Shown here one piece after another: positions 29,700-38,635 of a stretch of 43,749 bases of DNA (position 1 is the stretch's first letter; every line of letters begins with the position of its first letter). Source of the stretch: Pseudomonadota bacterium. Its GTDB lineage: Bacteria > Pseudomonadota > Alphaproteobacteria > Sphingomonadales > Sphingomonadaceae. The translations under genes were made by a program, and so were the position numbers. The DNA lies in the NCBI GenBank assembly GCA_023426225.1, contig JAFABD010000253.1:1-43749 (forward strand). Reading direction: 5' to 3'. The notes below the pieces were generated by a model that had not been told where the DNA came from, made no database searches, and saw only the letters and a list, made by a program, of their open reading frames with translations.

Positions 29700-29954
29700 A
29701 TGGGTCTGATCATTTGGCTCGTCATCGGCGGCGTCGTCGGCTGGCTGGCAAGCATCATCATGCGCACCGATGCGCAACAGGGCATTTTCCTGAACATTGT
29801 CGTCGGCATCGTCGGCGCCTTCATCGGCGGTCTGCTGTTCGGCGGTTCGATCAATGACGGGGCGATCACGGTGACGACCTTCCTCGTCTCGCTGCTCGGT
29901 GCCGTGGTCCTGCTGGCGATCGTCAACCTGGTCCGCCGCGGCGCGGTTCGCTGA
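29700..29954 (+). CDS. GlsB/YeaQ/YmgE-family stress-response membrane protein
   Basis: An 84-aa inner-membrane protein of the transglycosylase-associated (GlsB/YeaQ/YmgE) family, small proteins often induced by general or osmotic stress and of unknown mechanism. Three membrane segments are visible: LIIWLVIGGVVGWLASIIM, FLNIVVGIVGAFIGGLLFGG and TFLVSLLGAVVLLAIVNLV. It has the glycine-rich GG-V-GW and VGIVGAFIGG patterns of the family and a short basic tail. A near-ideal GGAGG lies 7 nt before the ATG. It is monocistronic, bounded by a possible EcfG-type promoter upstream and a strong terminator downstream. Confidence 0.9.
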   Translation: MGLIIWLVIGGVVGWLASIIMRTDAQQGIFLNIVVGIVGAFIGGLLFGGSINDGAITVTTFLVSLLGAVVLLAIVNLVRRGAVR

Positions 29955-29987
29955 GGCCGGCGTCCCGTCGGCACGACGCTCCGCGTA

Positions 29988-30020
29988 AAAAAGGGCTGCC
30001 CCGCTGGGGCAGCCCTTTTT
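29988..30020. terminator. bidirectional intrinsic terminator
   Basis: AAAAAGGGCTGCCCC and GGGGCAGCCCTTTTT form a 15-bp perfect inverted repeat with a GCT loop. Each strand has a GC-rich stem followed by a T-tract. It separates the convergent GlsB-like gene and the SIMPL-domain gene and serves both. Confidence 0.92.
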
Positions 30021-30044
30021 CGTCTGTGCCGAGGCGCCCGCCCG

Positions 30045-30779
30045 TCAGCGCAGCAGGAAACGCACCGTGACATTGGCAGTCAGCGTCAGTTCCCCCGTCG
30101 CGACCGGGGTCGACGCATCGGCCTTTGCGGCCTCCATCCGCATCATCGGCATCGGCATCACCGGCGCCGCGCCCTGCTCGCTGATCGACAGGATCCGCGC
30201 GACCGACATCCCGGCGGCCCGCGCATAAAGCTCGGCGCGTGCGCGCGCCCGGCTTACCGCGTCAGCTCGTGCGGCGTCGCGCGCCGCTTCGGGATCGACC
30301 AGCGTCATCTGCGGCCCGTTGATGTCGTTGGCACCCGCATGGACGAGCGAATCGAGGATCGCCCCGCTCCGCGTCAGGTCGCGGAAACGCACGCGCACCT
30401 GGTTCGCGGCGGCATAGCCCGTCAGCACCGGCGGCTGGTTCTGGTCGTAACGATAGCGCGGATTGAGCGCGATGCGCGCGGTCTGAATATCGCGTTCGGC
30501 GACACCCGCCTTGCGCAGCGCCGCGATTACCGACGCCATGCGTGCGGCATTGTCACGCATCGCCGCCTCTGCGGTCGCCGCCTCGGTCGTTACCCCGGCC
30601 TCGATCACCGCCAGTTCGGGCGCGCGCGTGGTGCTGCCCTCGGCCGCGATTTCCAGCACGGTTCCCTCGACTGCGGCCGGTGCGGGCATTGCGCCCGTCT
30701 GAGCCGCAGCCGGTGCCGCAACGGCCAGCGCGGGCACCGCCGCCGCGATCATCAGCGCGCAACCTGATTTGAACGACAT
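30045..30779 (-). CDS. SIMPL-domain (DUF541) periplasmic protein
   Basis: A 244-aa exported protein of the SIMPL/DUF541 family, whose function is poorly defined; related proteins have been linked to oxidative stress and envelope maintenance. Residues 1-27 are a signal peptide (MSFKSGCALMIAAAVPALAVAAPAAAQ). The family pattern follows: VLEIAAEGSTTRAPELAVIEAGV, NAARMASVIAALRKAGVAERDIQTARIALNPRY, and late ARAELYARAAGMSVARILSISEQG. A Met-rich stretch, PVMPMPMMRMEAAK, near residue 208 is unusual and might bind metal, which is speculation. GGAGGG 9 nt before the ATG at 30779 decides the start over the ATG at 30806. It is divergent from the RND operon. Confidence 0.85.
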   Translation of the reverse strand: MSFKSGCALMIAAAVPALAVAAPAAAQTGAMPAPAAVEGTVLEIAAEGSTTRAPELAVIEAGVTTEAATAEAAMRDNAARMASVIAALRKAGVAERDIQTARIALNPRYRYDQNQPPVLTGYAAANQVRVRFRDLTRSGAILDSLVHAGANDINGPQMTLVDPEAARDAARADAVSRARARAELYARAAGMSVARILSISEQGAAPVMPMPMMRMEAAKADASTPVATGELTLTANVTVRFLLR

Positions 30780-30920
30780 GGCGACTTTCCCTCCGTTGAT
30801 GGACATGCCCCAGCTCTAGCCGCGCGGGCGCAACCGGCGATGAACGGCCGCGTCGGTCACCGTTCAGCATCGCCGGCCGACACCATGTCCGTTCGGGAAC
30901 CGTAACGTCGCGATGGCTTG

Positions 30921-31034
30921 CGCGAAATTTCCTTTCGCGGCAAAGCGCCTGCGGGGAAGCAAACGGCCCTTGTGGCCGGTGATTTATTCGGATAACACAG
31001 CAAGCCTATGGCACGCCCTTTCGGGGGCGTTTTT
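30921..31034 (+). ncRNA. candidate structured leader or small RNA with terminator, upstream of the RND operon
   Basis: Three hairpins follow in order on the plus strand. CGCGAAA-TTTCC-TTTCGCG spans 30921-30939, CGGCC-CTTGT-GGCCG spans 30964-30978, and ACGCCC-TTTCGG-GGGCGT spans 31013-31030. The last is followed by TTTT, forming an intrinsic terminator 29 nt before the membrane fusion protein start. No convincing gene lies in 30780-31062. It could be an attenuating leader of the efflux operon or a free-standing small RNA. The promoter is not identified and no known RNA family is recognised. Confidence 0.4.
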
Positions 31035-31062
31035 GGTTGCGCACGGATCACGAGGGTTGGGG

Positions 31063-32253
31063 ATGTTGGCACGTCAGGATCAGCTCGAATTCACCGGCGA
31101 CGCGGATCGCGTGGCGAAGCGGCGGCGGCGGCTCCTGGCCGGGATCGGCATCGGCGCCGTCGTCATCATCGGCGCGGTCGTCTTCTACCTGATGAGCAGC
31201 AGCAGCAAGGTCACCCCCGTCGCGCCGGCCAAGGGCGCGGCCAAGGGCGTTTCCGACACCCAGATTCCCACCGTCACCGTCGCGGTCCCCGGGGTTCGCC
31301 AGATCTCGACGATCATCTCGGGCACCGGCACGCTCGCCGCCAAGCGCGAGATGCCGGTCGGCGTCGCGGGCGAAGGCGGCATGGTGACGCGCGTGCTCGT
31401 CGAACCCGGCACCTGGGTCGAGGCGGGGCAGGTGCTCGCCACCGTCGACCGCTCGGTGCAGAGCGAAACCGCCGAATCGCTCGCCGCGCAGATCCGCGTG
31501 GCGGAGGCGGATGCCAAGCTCGCCCAGGCCAATCTCGAACGCGCGCAGCGGCTGGTCGCCGGCGGCTTCATTTCCAAGGCCGATATCGATCAGAAGACCG
31601 CGACGCGTGACCAGGCGCTTGCCCGCGTCCGCGTCGCCCGCGCCCAGCTTGCCGAAACCCAGGCGCGCAACCGCCGGCTCGACATCCGCGCGCCCGCTGC
31701 CGGCCTCGTGCTCACGCGCGGCGTCGAACCGGGCCAGATCGTCAGCTCGGGCTCGGGCGTGCTCTTCCGCATGGCGATGGGCGGGCAGATGGAGCTGCGC
31801 GCGCAGCTTGCCGAGGCCGATCTTCAGCGCGTCCGGCCCGGCGACGGCGCCGACGTGACGCCGACGGGAACGACCAAGACCTTCCACGGCACGGTGTGGC
31901 AGGTGTCGCCCGTGATCGATCCCCAGTCGCGTCAGGGCATTGCGCGCGTCGAACTCGGCTACAACCCGGCGCTGCGCCCCGGCGGTTTCGCCAGCGTGCG
32001 CGTGACAGCGGGCGCGCTGCAGGCGGTGGTGCTACCCCAATCGGCGGTGCAGAGCGACCCGCAGGGCAATTTCGTGTACACGATCAATGCGAAGAACGAG
32101 GCCGTCCGCACGCCGATCAAGACCGGCGACGTGTCGGAATCGGGCATCCTCATCACGTCCGGCCTCAAAGGCGACGAGCGCGTGGTGCTGACCGCCGGCG
32201 CCTTCCTGTCGCCCGGACAGAAGGTGATCCCGAACCTCCAGAAGACCCGCTGA
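31063..32253 (+). CDS. RND efflux membrane fusion protein (periplasmic adaptor)
   Basis: Periplasmic adaptor linking the inner-membrane RND pump to an outer-membrane channel. The 396-aa protein has a short cytoplasmic N-terminus with the basic run KRRRR, one membrane anchor (LLAGIGIGAVVIIGAVVFYLM, about 26-46), and the HlyD/AcrA core. The core includes the lipoyl half-motif VLVEPGTWVEAGQVLATVD, a coiled-coil hairpin (about 140-210, LAQANLERAQRLV...), the second lipoyl half DIRAPAAGLVLTRGVEPGQIV, and the beta-barrel and membrane-proximal domains. There is no lipobox. The frame is open for 50 codons upstream, but the ATG at 31063 has GAGGGTTGGGG before it and starts the protein properly. The pump gene begins 22 nt downstream; no outer-membrane factor is encoded in the window. 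Confidence 0.9.
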   Translation: MLARQDQLEFTGDADRVAKRRRRLLAGIGIGAVVIIGAVVFYLMSSSSKVTPVAPAKGAAKGVSDTQIPTVTVAVPGVRQISTIISGTGTLAAKREMPVGVAGEGGMVTRVLVEPGTWVEAGQVLATVDRSVQSETAESLAAQIRVAEADAKLAQANLERAQRLVAGGFISKADIDQKTATRDQALARVRVARAQLAETQARNRRLDIRAPAAGLVLTRGVEPGQIVSSGSGVLFRMAMGGQMELRAQLAEADLQRVRPGDGADVTPTGTTKTFHGTVWQVSPVIDPQSRQGIARVELGYNPALRPGGFASVRVTAGALQAVVLPQSAVQSDPQGNFVYTINAKNEAVRTPIKTGDVSESGILITSGLKGDERVVLTAGAFLSPGQKVIPNLQKTR

Positions 32254-32275
32254 TTCGCGCGAAGGGAACGACCGC

Positions 32276-35200
32276 ATGAGCTTCCGGAACATCTCGGCCT
32301 GGGCGATCCGGAATCCGGTGCCGCCCATCGTGCTCTTCCTGTTCCTGACCATCGCCGGGCTCGTCAGCTTCTGGCGGATGGACGTGAACAACGACCCCGA
32401 CATCGACTTCCCCATCGTGTGGATCTCGATCAGCCAGCCGGGCGCCGCGCCCAGCGAGCTCGAGACGCAGGTGACGCAGAAGGTCGAGTCCGCGGTGCGC
32501 AGCCTCCAGGGCATCGACGAGATCAACTCGACGGTGACCGAGGGCAATTCGCAAACGGTCGTCCAGCTCGCGATCGGCACGCCGATCGACCGCGCGGTCG
32601 AGGATGTCCGCAGCGCGATCACCCAGATTCGCGGTAACCTGCCCGACGGCATCCTCGAGCCGCAGGTCGGCCGAGTGAACACCAGCGACAACGACATCGC
32701 CAGCTTCACCGCGATCGGCACCGACATGACCGTCGAGCAGTTGAGCTGGTATGTCGACAATACCGTGTCGAAGGAACTGCTGTCGGTTCCAGGCATGTCT
32801 GCGGTCAACCGCAACGGCGGCGTCAGCCGCGAAATCCGCGTAATCCTCGATCCCGCCAAGGTCCAGGCGATGGGCCTCACCGCGAGCCAGATCAACCAGC
32901 AGCTGCGCCAGGTGAACCTCAACGCCGCGGGCGGGCGCGCCGAAATCTCAGGCATCGAACAGACGGTGCGCGTGATCGGCAACGCCAAGGACGCCTATAC
33001 GCTCGGCCAGACCCAGATCACCACCGGCAACGGCCGCACCGTGCGGCTGGCGGACATCGCCACCGTCAAGGACGCCTATGCCGAGCAGCGCAGCCTGGCC
33101 AAGTTCAACGGCCAGCAGGTGATCTCGTTCGACATCCAGCGCGCCAAGGGCGGGTCCGATGTCGAGATTTTCCACCAGGCCGAAAAGAAGCTCAAGGCGC
33201 TCGAAAAAACCAACCCCAAGGTCCGCTTCGAGCTGCTCGACAACCACAGCAAATATGCCGAACAACAGTTCCATTCGGCGATCGAGGCGATGATCGAGGG
33301 CGCGGTGCTCGCTGTCGTCGTCGTCTTCCTGTTCCTGCGCGACATGCGCGCGACGCTGATCTCGGCGCTGGCGATCCCGCTGTCGGCGATCCCCAGCTTC
33401 TGGTTCATGGAAATGATGAACTTCACGCTCAACCAGATGACGCTGCTCGCGCTCAGTCTGGTCGCGGGCGTGCTCGTCGACGACGCGATCGTGGAGATCG
33501 AGAACATCGTTCGCCACATGCGCATGGGCAAATCGGCGTATCAGGCGGCGATCGACGCCGCCGACGAAATCGGCGTCGCGGTGCTCGCCACCACCATGTC
33601 GATCGTCGCGGTGTTCCTGCCGGTCGGCCTGATGCCGGGCATTTCGGGCCAGTTCTTCAAGAATTTCGGCCTCACCGTTGTCGCTTCGGTGCTGATGTCA
33701 CTTGCGGTCGCGCGCCTCATCACACCGATGATCGCGGCCTATTTCCTCAAGGCGCACGGCCATGCCACGCATGGCGAAGGCATGCTGATGAACCTTTACA
33801 TGAAGGTTCTGCGCTGGACGCTGCTCCATCGCTGGTCGGCGGTGCTCGCCTTCACCGTCGCGATGGGCCTCACCTTCTTCATGTTCGCCACCTCGCCGAT
33901 GACGTTCCAGCCGGCGCAGGACCAAGATTCGGTCGTCGCCACGATCGAGATGGCGCCCGGTACGCGGCTCGCCGATACCGAACGCGTGGTCGATCAGGTC
34001 GCACGCATCCTCTCGGCCGAACCGATCGTCACCAACGTCTATGCGCGCAGCAACGTCGGCAGCGGCCGCGTCGTGGCGCAGCTCAACAAGGACCGCAACG
34101 AACGCAGCACCCAGTTCGAAAAGCGGATGGCGCCCCGACTGCTCGCCATCCCCGATGCGCGCGTCGGCTTCCGCTCGCAGTTCGGCTGGGGGTCGAGCGG
34201 GCGTGACCTGACGATCACGCTCGGCGGCGAGGATCCCAAGGTGCTCGCCGACACCGCCGCCGAACTGGTGCGCCAGATGGCGACGCTCAAGTCGGTGGTC
34301 GCGCCGCGGATCAGCGGCGACCTGCAACGGCCCGAAATCGTCATCAGGCCGCGGCTCGACCTTGCCGCCGATCTGGGCGTCACCACCGCGGCGCTCAGCA
34401 ACGCGATCCGTATCGCGACGCTCGGCGACATCGACCAGAACAGCGCCAAGTTCTCGCTGTCGGACCGCCAGATCCCGATCCGCGTGGCGATCAACGAGGA
34501 TGCCCGCGCGCGGCTGTCGACGATCCAGAACATGCCCGTTCCCACCCAGACGGGCGCCTCGGTGCCGCTCTCGGTGGTCGCCGACATCGGCTTCGGCGCC
34601 GGCCCGACCAAGGTCGAACGCCTCAACCTTCAGCGTCGTCTGGTCGTCGGTGCCGACCTCGCCACCGATCCCGCGACGGGCAAGCCCTATGTCTCGGGCG
34701 ACGTGATGAAGCAGATCCACGACCTGCCGGTGATGAAGAACCTGCCGCTCGGCGTGTCCGAGATGTCGGTTGGCCAGGCCAAGTGGCAGGCCGAGATGCT
34801 CCAGAACTTCTTCATCGCGCTCGCCGCAGGCGTGTTCCTGGTGTTCGCGGTGCTGGTACTGCTCTACCGCCGCTTCATGTCGCCGCTGGTCAACATGGGC
34901 TCGCTACTGCTGGCGCCGCTCGGCGGGCTTATCGCGCTCAAGGCGACGGGCAACCCGCTGTCGCTGCCGGTGTTCATCGGCATCCTGATGCTGTTCGGCA
35001 TTGTCGCCAAGAACTCGATCCTGCTGATCGATTTCGCGCTCGAGGAAATGTACAAGGGCGTGCCCAAGTTCAGCGCCATCCTCGATGCCGGGCACAAGCG
35101 CGCCCAGCCGATCGTGATGACCACCGTCGCGATGGTCGCGGGCATGGTCCCCACCGCGCTCTCGCTGTCGGGCGACTCGTCGTGGCGCGCCCCCATGGGC

Positions 35201-35428
35201 ATTGTCGTGATCGGCGGGCTGGCGCTTTCGACGCTGCTCACGTTGCTGATCGTTCCGGCGATCTTCAGCCTGGCGGTCGGGCTCGAACAATGGCTCGGGC
35301 CGCGGCTCGCGCGCCGGCTGCTCACCTACAAGCCGGGGGACGATCAGCACACGCTGCCGGCCCCGGGCGATGCGCCGGGCAAGCTGGGTGACGGCCATGG
35401 CGGCCCCGGCGTGCTGCCGGCGGAGTGA
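32276..35428 (+). CDS. RND-family efflux pump (AcrB/MexB-type inner-membrane transporter)
   Basis: Proton-driven trimeric exporter. The 1050-aa protein has the N-terminal membrane helix (NPVPPIVLFLFLTIAGLVSFW), two large periplasmic loops, and twelve predicted helices. The proton-relay residues are present: D402 and D403 in VLVDDAIVEIENI on helix 4 and K912 in GIVAKNSILLIDFA on helix 10, corresponding to D407, D408 and K940 of AcrB. The absence of heavy-metal-specific motifs favours the hydrophobe/drug (HAE) type, but the substrate is not predictable. AAGGGAAC upstream of the ATG supports the start. It follows the adaptor gene by 22 nt. The His/Gly-rich C-terminal tail (GDGHGGPG) is cytoplasmic. 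Confidence 0.93.
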   Translation: MSFRNISAWAIRNPVPPIVLFLFLTIAGLVSFWRMDVNNDPDIDFPIVWISISQPGAAPSELETQVTQKVESAVRSLQGIDEINSTVTEGNSQTVVQLAIGTPIDRAVEDVRSAITQIRGNLPDGILEPQVGRVNTSDNDIASFTAIGTDMTVEQLSWYVDNTVSKELLSVPGMSAVNRNGGVSREIRVILDPAKVQAMGLTASQINQQLRQVNLNAAGGRAEISGIEQTVRVIGNAKDAYTLGQTQITTGNGRTVRLADIATVKDAYAEQRSLAKFNGQQVISFDIQRAKGGSDVEIFHQAEKKLKALEKTNPKVRFELLDNHSKYAEQQFHSAIEAMIEGAVLAVVVVFLFLRDMRATLISALAIPLSAIPSFWFMEMMNFTLNQMTLLALSLVAGVLVDDAIVEIENIVRHMRMGKSAYQAAIDAADEIGVAVLATTMSIVAVFLPVGLMPGISGQFFKNFGLTVVASVLMSLAVARLITPMIAAYFLKAHGHATHGEGMLMNLYMKVLRWTLLHRWSAVLAFTVAMGLTFFMFATSPMTFQPAQDQDSVVATIEMAPGTRLADTERVVDQVARILSAEPIVTNVYARSNVGSGRVVAQLNKDRNERSTQFEKRMAPRLLAIPDARVGFRSQFGWGSSGRDLTITLGGEDPKVLADTAAELVRQMATLKSVVAPRISGDLQRPEIVIRPRLDLAADLGVTTAALSNAIRIATLGDIDQNSAKFSLSDRQIPIRVAINEDARARLSTIQNMPVPTQTGASVPLSVVADIGFGAGPTKVERLNLQRRLVVGADLATDPATGKPYVSGDVMKQIHDLPVMKNLPLGVSEMSVGQAKWQAEMLQNFFIALAAGVFLVFAVLVLLYRRFMSPLVNMGSLLLAPLGGLIALKATGNPLSLPVFIGILMLFGIVAKNSILLIDFALEEMYKGVPKFSAILDAGHKRAQPIVMTTVAMVAGMVPTALSLSGDSSWRAPMGIVVIGGLALSTLLTLLIVPAIFSLAVGLEQWLGPRLARRLLTYKPGDDQHTLPAPGDAPGKLGDGHGGPGVLPAE

Positions 35429-35459
35429 ACTTCCCGCCATTTCGGTTATTGGAGGGCGC

Positions 35460-36722
35460 GTGACCACAACACGCGCCCTTCATGCATCGGACGCCGTCCC
35501 GCCTGGCCTGCGGCGGATGCGGCGCGTCGCCACCGGAATGCTCATCGCGATGGCGGCGACCTTCCTCGCCGCCCGCGCGATCGGGCCGGTCCATCCCGCG
35601 ATCGGCTTCATCCGCGCCTTTGCCGAGGCGGCGATGGTCGGCGGCCTTGCCGACTGGTTCGCCGTCACTGCGCTGTTCCGCCATCCGCTCCACCTGCCGA
35701 TCCCGCACACCGCGATCATCCCGCGCAACAAGGATCGCATCGCCGAGACGCTGGCGCTGTTCCTGCGCAACAACTTCCTGGTGCCCGCGGTCGTCGCGCG
35801 GCGGATGCAGCGTCTCAACCTCGCCGCCGCCGCCGGGCGCTGGCTCGCCAGCCCGCACCGAAGCGAGGGGCGGATCGGTCGCGGCGCGTCGCGGCTGCTC
35901 GCCGACATGCTCGAATCGCTCGATCCCGAACGGCTGGGCGGCATGGCCAAGGCCGCCCTCGCCGCACGGCTGCGCGCGATCGAGGTCGCGCCGCTGATGG
36001 GGCAGGCACTCCAGGCCGCGATCGCGCAGGACCGCCATCTGCCGCTGCTCGACGCGATGGTCCGCTGGGCCTCGCACACGCTCGAATCGAACGACCATCT
36101 GATCCGCGAGGTCGTCCATTCGCGCGCCGGCTCGATCCTGCGCTGGACCGGGCTCGACGAGACGCTGGCGAGCAAGATCATCGAGGGATTGCAGAAACTG
36201 CTCGCCGAAATGGCCGAGGATCCCGCACATCCGCTGCGGCTGCGCGCCGAAGAGGCGCTGGCGGGCTTTGCCCAGCGGCTCCAGGAGGATGCGGCGCTGC
36301 GCGAACGGGTCGAGGCGTTCAAGGTCGAGATGCTCGGCAACCCCGCGTTCCAGAACTGGGTCGACGGGCTGTGGGAATCGAGCCGCGCCGCGATGATCCG
36401 CCTCGCACGCGAACCCGGCCGCGCAATGGGCGGCAAGCTGGGTGAGGCGATGCGCCAGTTCGGCGAGACGCTTCAGCACGATCCGCGGCTCGCGCACACG
36501 ATCAACCGCTTCGCCCGCCGCGCCGCGGTCGGCGCCGCGTCGGACTATGGCGACGGCATCGTCCGGCTGGTGTCCGACACGATCCGCGGCTGGGACGCGC
36601 ACACGATCACCGGCCGCCTCGAAAACGCGGTCGGGCGCGACCTGCAATATATCCGCATCAACGGCACGCTCGTCGGCGGCCTCGTCGGCACCGCGATCCA
36701 CGCCGCAGACCTACTGCTTTAA
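35460..36722 (+). CDS. DUF445 family membrane-associated protein
   Basis: A 420-aa protein of the DUF445 (YjiN-like) family, function unknown. An N-terminal hydrophobic segment (ATGMLIAMAATFLAARAI, about 25-42) is followed by the family core AFAEAAMVGGLADWFAVTALFRHPLHLPIPHTAIIP and a long helical middle. A terminal hydrophobic stretch, RINGTLVGGLVGTAIHAADLLL, completes the usual DUF445 layout of two membrane segments bracketing a helical domain. The frame opens inside the RND gene, but the GTG at 35460 has GGAGG 4 nt before it and lies 31 nt after the pump stop, so it is probably co-transcribed with the pump. It is convergent with the HAD gene 43 nt downstream. Confidence 0.85.
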   Translation: MTTTRALHASDAVPPGLRRMRRVATGMLIAMAATFLAARAIGPVHPAIGFIRAFAEAAMVGGLADWFAVTALFRHPLHLPIPHTAIIPRNKDRIAETLALFLRNNFLVPAVVARRMQRLNLAAAAGRWLASPHRSEGRIGRGASRLLADMLESLDPERLGGMAKAALAARLRAIEVAPLMGQALQAAIAQDRHLPLLDAMVRWASHTLESNDHLIREVVHSRAGSILRWTGLDETLASKIIEGLQKLLAEMAEDPAHPLRLRAEEALAGFAQRLQEDAALRERVEAFKVEMLGNPAFQNWVDGLWESSRAAMIRLAREPGRAMGGKLGEAMRQFGETLQHDPRLAHTINRFARRAAVGAASDYGDGIVRLVSDTIRGWDAHTITGRLENAVGRDLQYIRINGTLVGGLVGTAIHAADLLL

Positions 36723-36765
36723 GGCAGGCGCCGGGCGCCCATGCCCGCGCGGGCCTGCGGTCAGC

Positions 36766-37443
36766 CTATGCGTTGCGCCAGTCGAGCAGCGGCCAGCCGC
36801 GCCGCCGCGCCAGCGCCGCCAGCGGCCCGTGCGCGTTCACCGCGAATGCCTCGTCGGCCCATTCGAGCAGCGGCGCATCCGAAACATGGTCCGAATAGGC
36901 ACGCACATGCACGTCGCCGCGCGCCAGCCCCTGCGCCGCCAGCCATTTTTCGACCATACGGAGCTTTGCGGGGCCGTAACAGTTATCCCCGTCGATCAGG
37001 GGAAGGACATGACCAGCATCGTTGCGCCGCGCCTGCGTGGCGATCACATCGTCGAAGCCCAGCCGCCTGGCGATCCCGGCGGCGTAATAACCGTGCGAGG
37101 CGGTCGCCATCACCAGCCGATAGCCGGCCGCACGATCGGCGGCGATGCGTTCGCGCGCGCCCTCCAGCACGCCGTGCTCGGCCTCGTGCGCGGCAAAGCT
37201 CTCCGCCACACGCTCGATCTCTGCCGGGGAGAGCGCGCCGCCCAGCAACAGCCGCTGCGCGGCCTGCTTCAGCTGGCCGCGGCTGCGCAGCCGCAACGCA
37301 TATCCGCCCGCAACCAGGCCCAGCAGCGGCATCAGTGCGAGTCGCCACGGCGCCCGCCGACGCGCGGCATGCACCAGGAAGCGCGTCCAGGTGGGCGTCG
37401 CTGTGATCGTCTTGTCCATGTCATAGATGGCGAGGTGCTGCAT
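36766..37443 (-). CDS. HAD-IB family phosphatase
   Basis: A 225-aa haloacid-dehalogenase-superfamily hydrolase of the phosphoserine-phosphatase-like IB subgroup. The nucleophile motif is YDMDKTIT (D8 and acid/base D10), motif II is MATASHGYY, and the late motif AYSDHVSDAPLLEWADEAFAVN supplies the metal-binding Asp residues. A hydrophobic stretch after the first motif (LALMPLLGLVAGGYAL) forms the cap region and may contact membrane, as in lipid-phosphate HAD-IB enzymes. The substrate is unknown. The long open frame upstream to 37920 is antisense to mlaE; the ATG at 37443 begins directly at motif I. It is divergent from the lipid-transport operon over 79 nt, which makes a lipid-related substrate a tempting but unproven idea. 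Confidence 0.85.
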   Translation of the reverse strand: MQHLAIYDMDKTITATPTWTRFLVHAARRRAPWRLALMPLLGLVAGGYALRLRSRGQLKQAAQRLLLGGALSPAEIERVAESFAAHEAEHGVLEGARERIAADRAAGYRLVMATASHGYYAAGIARRLGFDDVIATQARRNDAGHVLPLIDGDNCYGPAKLRMVEKWLAAQGLARGDVHVRAYSDHVSDAPLLEWADEAFAVNAHGPLAALARRRGWPLLDWRNA

Positions 37444-37522
37444 TGCGCCATCTAGGACGGTTGCACGGCGGCGCAACAGCGCAGTCCCTTGCCGCGCGCG
37501 CACAAATGCCCGAAAGGTGGCG

Positions 37523-38635
37523 ATGATGAGGGGCAGCGCAAATTTCGAACGCATCGACGATGAAGGCGGCGTCACGCTGCGCTTCAGCGGCAATCTGTCG
37601 CTTGCCTGCCTGACCGACCTGCCCGAACGGCTGCGGTCCGAGGACGGGGCGATCACGCGGCTCGACGTCGGCGCGGTCGACCGGATCGACACCGTCGGCG
37701 CCTGGATTCTCCACCGTTTCGCGCGCGACCACGATGCCGAGATCGTCGGCCTCGGCACCGACGAGCGCCACCTGCTCGAACAGGTCGCCGCCGCCGAACA
37801 ACCGATCGAACTGCCGCCGCGGCCCGCCGACCCGTTCACGCGGATGCTCGGCGACATTGGCGCGGCGGTCATCACCGCGGGCCAGACCTTTGTCGGCCTG
37901 CTCGGGTTCATGGGCGCCACGGTCGCCGCCTTCTGGAACGTCCTGCGTCACCCCAGCCGCTTCCGCTTCAACGCGACGGTGCAGCGGTTCGAGGTGGTCG
38001 GCGTTTCGGCGCTCGGCATCATCGGGCTGATGAGCTTTCTCATCGGCATCGTCATCGCGCAGCAGGGCGCGGTTCAGCTTCGCCAGTTCGGCGCAGAAAT
38101 CTACACGATCAACCTGCTCGGCCGCATCACGCTGCGTGAACTCGGCATCCTGATGACCGCAATCATGGTCGCGGGGCGATCGGGATCGGCCTTTGCCGCG
38201 CAGATCGGCACGATGAAGCTTACCGAGGAAATCGACGCGATGCGCACGATCGGCGTGTCGCCGATGGAGGCACTCGTCGTGCCGCGCACGCTCGCGGTGG
38301 TGCTGATGCTGCCGCTGCTCGGCTTCTATTCGTCGCTGGTGGCGATCATGGGCGGCGGGCTGCTCTGCTGGATCAGCCTCGGCATCCCGCCGGTCAGCTT
38401 CATCCAGCGACTGCACGAGGTGGTGCCGCTCACCGATCTGTGGGTCGGGCTGGTCAAGGCGCCAGTGTTCGGCGTCATCATCGCGCTCGCCGGCTGCTTC
38501 CAGGGGATGCAGGTCAAGTCCGACGCCGAACAGGTCGGCCATCGCACCACCACCGCAGTCGTGCAGGCGATCTTCCTCGTCATCGTACTCGATGCCTTCT
38601 TCGCGGTGTTCTTCAGCGAGGTGGGCTGGATATGA
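37523..38635 (+). CDS. mlaE: STAS-MlaE fusion ABC transporter permease
   Basis: Inner-membrane permease of an Mla-type phospholipid transporter that keeps the outer membrane asymmetric. The 370-aa protein has an N-terminal STAS-like domain (about 1-100, ITRLDVGAVDRIDTVGAWIL), equivalent to a fused MlaB. The MlaE permease follows (about 120-370), with FMGATVAAFWNVLRHPSRFR, the GRSGSAFAAQIGTMKLTEEIDAM motif, and several membrane segments. The ATG at 37523 follows AAAGG; the next codon is also ATG. Its stop overlaps the start of the ATPase gene (ATGA). The fused STAS explains why no separate mlaB gene is present. Confidence 0.92.
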   Translation: MMRGSANFERIDDEGGVTLRFSGNLSLACLTDLPERLRSEDGAITRLDVGAVDRIDTVGAWILHRFARDHDAEIVGLGTDERHLLEQVAAAEQPIELPPRPADPFTRMLGDIGAAVITAGQTFVGLLGFMGATVAAFWNVLRHPSRFRFNATVQRFEVVGVSALGIIGLMSFLIGIVIAQQGAVQLRQFGAEIYTINLLGRITLRELGILMTAIMVAGRSGSAFAAQIGTMKLTEEIDAMRTIGVSPMEALVVPRTLAVVLMLPLLGFYSSLVAIMGGGLLCWISLGIPPVSFIQRLHEVVPLTDLWVGLVKAPVFGVIIALAGCFQGMQVKSDAEQVGHRTTTAVVQAIFLVIVLDAFFAVFFSEVGWI

